DNA of 64,000 nucleotides from Gleimia sp. 6138-11-ORH1 (GTDB lineage: Bacteria > Actinomycetota > Actinomycetes > Actinomycetales > Actinomycetaceae), in NCBI RefSeq assembly GCF_024814355.1, contig NZ_JANUXV010000005.1:1-64000 (forward strand). Direction: 5' to 3'. The translations under genes and the position numbers were made by a program. Position 1 is the stretch's first letter, and every line of letters starts with the position of its first letter. Of this stretch, positions 28,238 to 36,400 are shown piece by piece. The notes under the pieces are model-generated. The model saw only the letters and a list, made by a program, of their open reading frames with translations, was not told where the DNA came from and searched no databases.

Positions 28238-28978
28238 TTATTCCACGGCGGGACACTTCGCCAGCACCGCAATCATCGTTTCTTTCTCAGCGGAAGTAAC
28301 CGACAGCTCCCACTTAGCTTTCACCCTAATCTGCCTAGCCACATAAGCACAGTGATACTGCGAGTTAGGCGGAAGCCACTCGTCCGCACGTTGCCTTCCC
28401 TTATCCTCATTCGCGTAACCAACTACTGCCAGTAGATTCTCAGGGTCGTTCGCAAACTCTACTCGCTTAGCAAAACCCCACTGGTAAGCCCCGGCTCGCC
28501 AAGCGTCCCCCAAAGCAACCACATGGTCTATCTGCACTACAGGGGAAGTCTCTGGCCCACGAACAAAATCTATTCGCTTTCCCGTATACGGGTCCTCTAA
28601 GACACCCCGATTAACCACACAGTTACGAGGGCGCCCCTTTTTGAACTCTACCTGCGTTAAATCTCTACGCAGAACATCATTTCGAGTATCACACCCATTA
28701 TTATCCGTATCCTCCCAGCTTGGCCCGAAAACCTCTCTCCTATATTCCGGGGCTTGCTCTTTATCACGCACCTTTAGAGACAGCAAAGCAGTTTTCGCCT
28801 GCGAAGCCGGTAAATCTTCAACTCGTTTTCCCCAAAAAAGGTTTCTGCCAATAGTTGGATTCAGAAGAAAAAATAACACTAAGGCAAGCAAAGCTACTAC
28901 TGCGTAAATAAAAAGGTCTGCTTTGGAAACCCCAAATTTAGCTGACTTTTTTGGAGGATTATTTCCAGTTGAAACCAT
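28238..28978 (-). CDS. Membrane-anchored HNH nuclease (DUF1524, GmrSD C-terminal-like)
   Basis: A 246-residue protein with one membrane segment (about residues 21-43, FIYAVVALLALVLFFLL) and an outside nuclease domain. CDTRNDVLRRDL, VVQIDHVVALGDAW and DPENLLAV...NEDKGRQRADEW form the DUF1524/HNH site, and the cysteine pair (CDTRN ... NCVV) suggests a disulfide outside the cell. It may degrade extracellular DNA. Start placed at ATG 28978, since GAGGG 8 nt upstream acts as ribosome site; that site is itself part of a CGCCCTCG motif copy. A GTG two codons upstream is possible. Confidence 0.87.
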   Translation of the reverse strand: MVSTGNNPPKKSAKFGVSKADLFIYAVVALLALVLFFLLNPTIGRNLFWGKRVEDLPASQAKTALLSLKVRDKEQAPEYRREVFGPSWEDTDNNGCDTRNDVLRRDLTQVEFKKGRPRNCVVNRGVLEDPYTGKRIDFVRGPETSPVVQIDHVVALGDAWRAGAYQWGFAKRVEFANDPENLLAVVGYANEDKGRQRADEWLPPNSQYHCAYVARQIRVKAKWELSVTSAEKETMIAVLAKCPAVE

Positions 28979-29001
28979 TTTCACCGCCCTCGAAAACTAT
29001 T

Positions 29002-29055
29002 CTATCCACAGCCACTTGTGGAAAACCTGTGTATTTTTCTGAAATCTGTGGAAAA
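29002..29055. promoter_or_regulatory. Cluster of DnaA-box-like sequences
   Basis: CTATCCACA (29002-29010) and two reverse copies of TTTTCCACA (29017-29025 and 29047-29055) lie in the 90-bp gap between the nuclease and TRIC genes. They resemble the DnaA box TTATCCACA at 8 or 7 of 9 positions. Confidence 0.4.
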
Positions 29056-29069
29056 ACCAAGTGAAATTG

Positions 29070-29774
29070 TTAATTTCCCCAGCGGGCGCGAGACTTAAAA
29101 TTCCGCAAGTCCAAAGTCCACTCCGGATTAGTTGGCAACCGCCACTTCCGCCAATGCGCCAACACTGTGAAAGACGAACCCACAATAGTTGCCACCAACA
29201 TTCCCAACATCGGCAACTCCAAATAGAAAAACCCAATCGTAATCAACGAAGCAACAAAAGCTGGCGTCGCATAAAGATTATTCCCCCCAAAAACCATGGG
29301 AACACTTCCTGAAGAAACATCGCGGATCATGCCACCCCCCACAGCTGTCATTACCCCCAGCATCAAAGCCGGCATCACGCCAAACCCCAAACTAAGCGTC
29401 TTAATCGCACCCGTTGCTGCCCAAGTACCCAAAACCACTCCGTCAGCGAAAATAATCATTCGCACCGACCACTTAGAATCTAACTTCCACAAAAACGCAA
29501 TCAAAGCACCGGATAAAGCCGTCACCAAATAGTAAGGGTCCGTCAATGCCACCGGCGGGCCAGCTTGTAACATTACGTCACGTACAATCCCCCCACCTAA
29601 AGCAGACATGATTGCCAACACCGCAAACCCCACAAAATCAAAATGTTTTTGCCGAGCAATCCGACCGCCAATAATGCCGTTTAAGAAAACTCCCGTTAAA
29701 TCGATTACTCGAAATAAATCCGGCAAACTCTCATTTAAATAATCCAACCAAGCGTATCCAGTCACCATCAGCAA
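29070..29774 (-). CDS. TRIC-type cation channel family protein (UPF0126)
   Basis: A 234-residue membrane protein made of two homologous halves, each with the GGG..RD motif of the family (SALGGGIVRDVMLQAGP and TAVGGGMIRDVSSGSVP). Prokaryotic TRIC channels conduct monovalent cations. It overlaps nothing but lies 7 nt after the VIT1-like gene and is probably cotranscribed with it. Confidence 0.9.
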   Translation of the reverse strand: MLMVTGYAWLDYLNESLPDLFRVIDLTGVFLNGIIGGRIARQKHFDFVGFAVLAIMSALGGGIVRDVMLQAGPPVALTDPYYLVTALSGALIAFLWKLDSKWSVRMIIFADGVVLGTWAATGAIKTLSLGFGVMPALMLGVMTAVGGGMIRDVSSGSVPMVFGGNNLYATPAFVASLITIGFFYLELPMLGMLVATIVGSSFTVLAHWRKWRLPTNPEWTLDLRNFKSRARWGN

Positions 29775-29781
29775 TCACCAA

Positions 29782-30915
29782 CTAACCTATTGCCGCTACC
29801 CCAAAAATCCAACCCAAAAAGTAAGTCACCGCCGCAGCCCCGTAGCCAACCGCCAGCTGACGAACCCCCCGCAAAAACGGTGGTTTCCCTGACAAAATCC
29901 CCACTATTCCCCCAATCAGCAGTAAGGCAACTCCCACCAGTGCGGTAGCCACCACCACCCCAGTTAAACCAGAAAGCCCAAATAAGAAAGGAAGCAAAGG
30001 AAGTAAAGCACCCGTAGCGAAGAAACAGAAAGAAGAAACGGCAGCACTTAAAGCCGTACCAATTGAAATATGCTGATTCGTGGCGGTACGCGCATAATTA
30101 CTGCCCAGCATCGACATGCGAGTTACCATAAAACCGGTAGAAACATCCGTTTCGGGTTTGTTAATCGCTGCAAATAACGTAGCCGCATGAGAAGCAGCTT
30201 GCTGCGGAGAATCTCCGCGAGCGCGAAACACCAGTTCTAACTCATTCGCATTCACATTTAGTTTAGTTAAGGCGCGGTGAGCTTGAGGATCTGGGTCTGA
30301 TGCTTCCAACAGGTCACGTTGGGAAGCTACTGAAATGTACTCTCCTGCACCCATTGAAAGTGCGCCTGCTAAAAGACCCGCTAATCCGGTGATTATTACT
30401 ATCAGGTTAGACGTGCCAGTGGCGGCAATTCCTAATATTAGCGCCAGGTTAGAAACCAGTCCGTCGTTGGCGCCGAAAACTGCGGCGCGGAAAGTTCCGG
30501 ACATATTTTCGCGGGAGCGGGCTGCTAAAGCGCGGACAACTTCTTCATGAATATGCTCATCAGCAGCCATTTCGGCAGTTGCGTCACTGTCCGTGTCGTA
30601 GCCGCTACGCTGTTCGGCGCGTTGGGCTAGGGCGAGGACGAAAATTGAGCCGAAAAGTCGCGCTAAAGTCGCTAGGATTCGTGAACCTACGGGGGGTTTT
30701 GGTTCCGGGTGGGCGTGTTCACCCAGTCGGTCACGCCAATACTGCTCGTGGCGTTTTTCGGCTTCTGCTAATCCGCGGAGGATCTCAGCTTCTTCCCCGG
30801 TGCGTTTCGCCGCCATTTCCCGGTAGGTTCGCCCTTCCATGCGTTCTTCCGCCATGTAGCGGCGCCACCGTTTAATTTGTTCGGCAGTGGGTTGCCCGGC
30901 TTTTTCTTCAGTCAC
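29782..30915 (-). CDS. VIT1/CCC1-family metal transporter with N-terminal rubrerythrin-like domain
   Basis: A 377-residue protein. Residues about 8-100 form a helical ferritin/rubrerythrin-like domain with spaced Glu and His (EERMEGRTYREMAAKRTGEEAE, AEKRHEQYW); the rest is a five-segment VIT1 domain (FGANDGLVSNLALILG, AGALSMGAGEYISVASQRDL). Such fusions (MbfA type) export iron or manganese. GTG start. It may balance the metal importer at 3341-7093 (inference). Confidence 0.9.
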   Translation of the reverse strand: MTEEKAGQPTAEQIKRWRRYMAEERMEGRTYREMAAKRTGEEAEILRGLAEAEKRHEQYWRDRLGEHAHPEPKPPVGSRILATLARLFGSIFVLALAQRAEQRSGYDTDSDATAEMAADEHIHEEVVRALAARSRENMSGTFRAAVFGANDGLVSNLALILGIAATGTSNLIVIITGLAGLLAGALSMGAGEYISVASQRDLLEASDPDPQAHRALTKLNVNANELELVFRARGDSPQQAASHAATLFAAINKPETDVSTGFMVTRMSMLGSNYARTATNQHISIGTALSAAVSSFCFFATGALLPLLPFLFGLSGLTGVVVATALVGVALLLIGGIVGILSGKPPFLRGVRQLAVGYGAAAVTYFLGWIFGVAAIG

Positions 30916-30923
30916 GCAAAATC

Positions 30924-31247
30924 CTATTTGTTTTCGGTATTTTGGTTTTGTTCTGAGGATACTTCTACTTCAACTACTTCCGCTTCAACGTATTCAACTC
31001 GCGTTTGGGATTGTCCGAAAAGTTGTTCTTTTACCAGGGAAACTACTTTGTCGGTGGCAGCTTCTCCGCCTTTACGAACTGCGTCTGAGACTTTTTCAGC
31101 GGCAGCGTCTAAGGGTTTGGAAACGAGTTTATTTTGGCGTATTTTTGTAGCCCAGGTGCGCAGTTGTTCATAGCGTTCTTTCCCAGCGCGAGTTCCGAGC
31201 ACGTATCCTAAACCGGCTCCAACGAATAAACCGAACTTAGTTCCCAT
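30924..31247 (-). CDS. YtxH-like small protein
   Basis: A 107-residue protein with a short N-terminal hydrophobic glycine-rich segment (GLFVGAGLGYVLGTRAG) followed by KERYEQLR and an acidic tail. The pattern fits YtxH-like stress/envelope proteins. The start has GAGAGGAAG upstream; first gene of the unit containing the VIT1 and TRIC genes. Role unknown. Confidence 0.75.
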   Translation of the reverse strand: MGTKFGLFVGAGLGYVLGTRAGKERYEQLRTWATKIRQNKLVSKPLDAAAEKVSDAVRKGGEAATDKVVSLVKEQLFGQSQTRVEYVEAEVVEVEVSSEQNQNTENK

Positions 31248-31392
31248 TCTGCTTCCTCTCTTAGGCGTTATTTGTTCTCTTTGAGTTTATCTCACTTCCC
31301 CAGCTCCATAAATGGGATAAACCTTTTATTATGGGTCTGTACTTAGTATGTAACAGCTTGTCACTACCCCAGCAAAAGCTCGTTGAATCACG

Positions 31393-31398
31393 TAATCT
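31393..31398 (+). promoter_or_regulatory. Leaderless -10 element of the hydrolase gene
   Basis: TAATCT ends 6 nt before the GTG start at 31405; no ribosome site precedes it. Identical hexamer and spacing to serS. Confidence 0.6.
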
Positions 31399-31404
31399 TA
31401 AAGA

Positions 31405-32172
31405 GTGAGTGAAATCAGCATCCCCACCCCGCGAGGTAAGAATCTTTCCGGCACTTTCGTCAATCCAGTTGACGCCACTGATTGTGCTGTGATTTTTTCG
31501 CATTCGTTTTTAGCTGACCGTCATTCTGGTGAACATTTTGACCGGTTAGCAGCCGCCTACCGGGCGGCTGGTTACGCGACTTTAGAGTTTGATTATTCTG
31601 GGTGTGGTACTTCGGACGATGACGTAATCACCTTACAAAATCAGGTTGAGGATCTTCATTCTGCCTCTAACTGGTTGGCTGACCAGGGGTTTGACCGGCA
31701 GGCGTTACATGCGCACAGTTTCGGGACGCTTCCCGCGTTGAAAGCTTGCCCGGCGCGGGTGGAAACGATGGTGCTTACTTCTTTAGTTGCCGGTCAGTTA
31801 TCGATTCCGTGGAATCTTATTTTTGATTCGTCGCAATTGGACGACCTCGAGAAATTAGGGCACGCGCGGATTCCTGACGATTCTTGTGCGGAGCGGGATT
31901 TCTTTGTGATTTCTCGGCAAACTCTGCTGGATCTGTCTTTGAATCGGACGGAAGATATTTTCGCAGCTGTTAATGTTCCGCTGCTGATTATTCACGATTT
32001 GGCTGATGAGGATCGTGGTTTACTTGAGCTGACCGAGGGCGCTAAAGAGCTTTTCCCAGCTGGTTCGCATTTGGAAATTACTCGCAAGTATCGTTTTGGG
32101 TTGGGCGAGGGCGCAGATTTCTTAAAGAACCAGTCTGTGCAGTGGGTGACGCAGCATTTGCCTGTGCGCTAA
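31405..32172 (+). CDS. Alpha/beta hydrolase
   Basis: A 255-residue soluble alpha/beta hydrolase of the acyl-peptidase/esterase-like type. The nucleophile elbow is AHSFGT (Ser in G/A-x-S-x-G form), the oxyanion region FSHSFLADRHSGEHFDRLA and FDYSGCGTSDD. The acid is probably in IIHDLADEDRG. GTG start with a leaderless promoter. Substrate unknown. Confidence 0.85.
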   Translation: MSEISIPTPRGKNLSGTFVNPVDATDCAVIFSHSFLADRHSGEHFDRLAAAYRAAGYATLEFDYSGCGTSDDDVITLQNQVEDLHSASNWLADQGFDRQALHAHSFGTLPALKACPARVETMVLTSLVAGQLSIPWNLIFDSSQLDDLEKLGHARIPDDSCAERDFFVISRQTLLDLSLNRTEDIFAAVNVPLLIIHDLADEDRGLLELTEGAKELFPAGSHLEITRKYRFGLGEGADFLKNQSVQWVTQHLPVR

Positions 32173-32263
32173 GTTTACTAGCTGTTCCCGCTGCTAGCTG
32201 TTCCGGCTGGGTTTATTAATGTTCCGGCAAGGTTTTTTAGGTGTTTGCTTTAGGGTAAGCCGT

Positions 32264-33256
32264 TCACCAGTTATCTGGGCGAGTTCCAAACGTCTGCACT
32301 GATTTTGCTGCGATTGAACTGGCAAACTCGATTGCCTTCACCACCTGCCCGGTGGATTGCAAGTTTCCTTGGTCAGCGCAGTACCAGGCGAAAGCCCCGT
32401 GGAAAATGTCTCCCGCTCCCAGTGTGCAAACTGTTTCTACTTGGGGCACTTCCACCTGCCCAGTTTCGTTTTCCCAAAACCAGCGAACCGACGCTTCCCC
32501 ATTAGTTTGGATTACTTTCGTAATCCCAAATCCGCGTAAGAATTCAACGGTGGATTCTAACCCTCCTCCTAAAGGAGTGGTGAAATCTGCAGAAATAATC
32601 GCAACGTCGATGAAGGGAAGGAGCGAGGGTAGCCAAGGTTTCCAAGAGCCGCCATCAAGAATCCGCAGATAGTTTGGTTTGGTTTCTACCGCTGCAAAAG
32701 GGTCAGCTGCTGCGAAAGATTCGACTGAGTGGGCCTGTGGCAGGTGCGCTTTCAAAGCCGCTTCTGCGAGTTTCGGGTTATGCCCATCTACCAGCATCAC
32801 TGCGGTTGGCTGGTCATTCACCACAGGTTCCACCAGCTGCACAGTCAGTGGCAAGCGCGAGTTAGTGCTCGCTAAAGTGCGGGCACCGTTACTTCGGTTT
32901 ACAAAAATCGTTGATACCGCGGTAGTGAAATCAGTTTGCGTTGCGTCCCCAAAGTCGGTGCAATCATAGGCATTTACTTGGTTTTCTTGCAGATCTGCAC
33001 GGATTATTTCAGCGGTTTTTCCTTTCCCGAGGGCGCTGAGCAAACTCGTTTTAATATAAGGACGTACCTTTGTTTGATTTTGGGATGCGGCTGCTTTTTT
33101 CGCTTCCAACCGTGCAAATGTAACTGCTGCGTTAGTGGCGGGCCCGCCAGCGCAAATTAGTTGCGCTAAGGAAGTTACTTTTTGATTTTCCGCAACCGTT
33201 TTAGAAACCAATTGCGCTACGTCTAAAGTGGTAAGTCCAATGAAAACTGCTTGCAT
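32264..33256 (-). CDS. PfkB/ribokinase-family carbohydrate kinase
   Basis: A 330-residue kinase. The N-terminal GGPATNAAVTFARL and the C-terminal TLGAGDIFHGAF (catalytic Asp) are the two PfkB signatures. Members phosphorylate sugars or nucleosides; the substrate is not clear. The start at ATG 33256 is 6 nt after a CATAAT hexamer. Confidence 0.9.
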   Translation of the reverse strand: MQAVFIGLTTLDVAQLVSKTVAENQKVTSLAQLICAGGPATNAAVTFARLEAKKAAASQNQTKVRPYIKTSLLSALGKGKTAEIIRADLQENQVNAYDCTDFGDATQTDFTTAVSTIFVNRSNGARTLASTNSRLPLTVQLVEPVVNDQPTAVMLVDGHNPKLAEAALKAHLPQAHSVESFAAADPFAAVETKPNYLRILDGGSWKPWLPSLLPFIDVAIISADFTTPLGGGLESTVEFLRGFGITKVIQTNGEASVRWFWENETGQVEVPQVETVCTLGAGDIFHGAFAWYCADQGNLQSTGQVVKAIEFASSIAAKSVQTFGTRPDNW

Positions 33257-33262
33257 ACCCCG

Positions 33263-33268
33263 ATTATG
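33263..33268 (-). promoter_or_regulatory. Leaderless -10 element of the PfkB kinase gene
   Basis: On the minus strand CATAAT is followed by 6 nt and the ATG at 33256. Confidence 0.5.
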
Positions 33269-33404
33269 CCATTACTGGAGGCAAACAGTACTCTAAAAAG
33301 CTCCTTCAAGAAACCCTTGTTTTCCCAAGGTACATCAACACCAAAAGCCCACAGCTTCCCTCCCGCCCACAAATTCTCAAGGTACGTCATTGCCGGAAAA
33401 CCCG

Positions 33405-33410
33405 TAAACT
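33405..33410 (+). promoter_or_regulatory. Leaderless -10 element of hrpA
   Basis: TAAACT ends 6 nt before the GTG at 33417. The same hexamer and spacing occur before the formate-channel gene. Confidence 0.6.
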
Positions 33411-33416
33411 AAGAAG

Positions 33417-36400
33417 GTGGCAGATTCTCAAGCTCATTTTTCACAAGCACGTACCTCCAGTACAGACCGGCCGGGGCAAACTCACGGCGGTAAATCAGGG
33501 GGCTTTAACCGGCGTCCTCGGAAAAATTCGCAAAAAACTCTGCCGAAAAAACAGCGTAGGCACGCGCGGAAAAGTTACTCCCCTGAACAACTAGCTGCCC
33601 GCGCCGCTTCGATTCCCGTAATTGACTATCCTGAAAACCTCCCTGTAACCGCCTTACGCGCAGAGATAGCCGCGGCAATCAAAAACCATCAGGTAGTAAT
33701 TGTTTCGGGGGAAACCGGTTCAGGGAAAACCACTCAGCTTCCAAAAATCTGTTTGCAACTGGGGCGGGGCGTAAAAGGCTTGATTGGGCATACGCAACCA
33801 CGGCGTTTAGCTGCCCGCGCAGTTGCTTCCCGCATAGCCGAAGAACTTTCCACCACCGTGGGGGGAACGGGCATAGTCGGATACCAGGTGCGTTTCACTG
33901 ACGAAGTTTCCCAGCATACGCTGGTTAAACTCATGACTGACGGCATTTTGCTTGCCGAAATCCAAAATGACCCGCTTTTACGCCAATATGACACCATCAT
34001 CATTGACGAAGCCCACGAGCGTTCACTCAATATTGATTTCCTCTTAGGCTACTTAAAGCAGCTACTTCCCAAACGTAAAGACCTAAAAGTCATCATCACC
34101 TCTGCCACTATTGACTCGCAGCGTTTCGCTAAGCACTTTGCTGATTCGGCGGGTAATCCCGCTCCGGTGATACGTGTTTGCGGACGGACTTTCCCCGTGG
34201 AAATTCGCTACCGTCCCCTAAGCCCCAGTGAACCTCCTTTACCAGCTTCACCTCAGTCCAACGCCGGGCAGGCAGCGGCTGACAATGGTAGCGAGGGCGG
34301 CTTTGAAACCGAAGAACAATTTAAGAACCTAGTTTTAGAAGACCCCGACGATGACCTGGCTTTAAACGGTTACGGCTATGGGCAAGACATTGACTATTTG
34401 ACGGCTCTTTGCGCGGCGGTTGATGAGCTGTGCGAAGAAGCCGACGCTACAGCCACTGACCGTGATATCTTAGTTTTTCTTCCGGGGGAAAGAGATATTC
34501 GCGACGCCACTAACGCGTTAAAAGAGCATTTAGGGACGCGTTTCCTAAAAGCCGGGCACGCCCAAGCTGATTCTCCGTTAGACGCAGTTGAAGTCGTGCC
34601 GCTTTATTCGCGGCTTTCCGCGGCAGAGCAGCAACTAATCTTTACTACCCACCCGCGTCAGCGGATTGTTTTAGCCACTAACGTAGCTGAAACCTCCCTT
34701 ACTGTGCCGGGTATAAAATACGTGATCGACCCTGGTTTAGCGCGTATTTCCCGTTATTCTAACCGCACTAAAGTGCAGCGGCTTCCCATCGAACCTGTTT
34801 CACAAGCCAGCGCTAATCAGCGAAGTGGCCGATGCGGGCGCGTCTCTGACGGGATTTGTATTCGCCTTTATGCGCAACGTGATTTTGACGCTCGCCCCCA
34901 CTATACGGAACCTGAAATTCTACGTACTTCTTTAGCGTCAGTTATTTTACAGATGGCTGCTTTAGGGTTAGGTTTAGTTGAAAAATTCCCTTTTTTGGAC
35001 GCTCCCGCCCCTAAAGCAATTAAAGACGGTGTGGCCCTTTTAAGTGAGTTAGGTGCGATTACCGTTGATAAGCACCAGTTGCAACTAACTAAAATTGGTA
35101 GAGATTTAGCTAAACTTCCCATAGACCCGCGGTTAGGGCGGATGCTTTTGGAATCCGTAAAGCTAAGTTGTGCTTCCGAAGTACTGGTAATCGTCGCTGC
35201 TTTATCAATGCAGGATGTGCGTGAACGCCCCGAAGCAGCTGCGGCAGAAGCTGATTTAGCACACGCCCGTTTCTTAGATCCCACGTCTGATTTCCTAACC
35301 TACTTAAACTTGTGGCGATACCTGCGGGTAAATGACCGAGAGCTTTCTAACTCTGCGCTGCGCCGACTATGTAAACGCGAGTTCCTACACTACCTGCGTT
35401 TTCGAGAGTGGGAAGATGTCGTTACTCAGCTGATCGAGTTGGCAAAACCACTAAAACTAAACTTAGAGCCACTTTCCTTACCTTCTAAAGCTGAGATTGT
35501 GAAAGCTCAAAATATGCAGGGGCTGGCCAAAGGTGATTCCTTAGCTGCGGTTAGTGCCGTGAAGTCTTTTACGGAAAAAACTTCTGCACGTAATGCTGAT
35601 TTGATTCATCAGGCTCTGCTAGTTGGTTTACTTTCTAACCTGGGAGCTTATAGCCCGCAAAAAAGCGCTTACTTGGGGGCGCGGGGCACAGTTTTCACGA
35701 TTTGGCCTGGCTCTGGTTTGGCGCGTAAACACTACGATTGGGTGATGGCTGCTGAGCTGGTGGAAACGTCTCGGCTTTTTGCGCGTACCGTGGCGCGGAT
35801 TCGCCCAGAGTGGGTGGAGCAGATTGCCCCGAACTTAGTGAAACGTTCTTATTCTGAACCTTTTTGGTCAGCTACCCGCGGAGCTGCTTTAGTCCGCGAA
35901 AAAGTCACGATTTACGGTTTAACCCTCACTGCAGATAAAGAAGTTCTTTTAGGTAACTTACCGGCTTCAGTTAATTTGGATGCTTCCACCGGAAGTGGAT
36001 TCAGTATTGGACAGCGCACCGAAACGGTAGCGCCTTTAACGCCTTTAACGCCTGCTGAAATTGCCAGAGAAATGTTTATTCGCAACGCGCTGGTGGAAAA
36101 TAATTGGCGTACTCACCATAAGTTTTTAGCTGATAATCAGCGGGTTTTAGATGAGATTCATGCAGAAGAAGCGCGTCTGCGTACCGGTGGGGTGGTCAGT
36201 GAGGAAACGATTTTCGCTTTCTATGATGAGCGTTTACCTGATTCGATTGTTTCCGCAACGCATTTTGATAGTTGGTGGAAGCGCCAGCGCAATAAGCGGA
36301 TTTTGCTGCTTTCTAAAAAGGCACTTTTACCTGATGCCAGTGATTTAAGTGCTGTTGATTTCCCTACGGTTTGGCGCCAAGGTGATTTAGAGTTCCCGTT

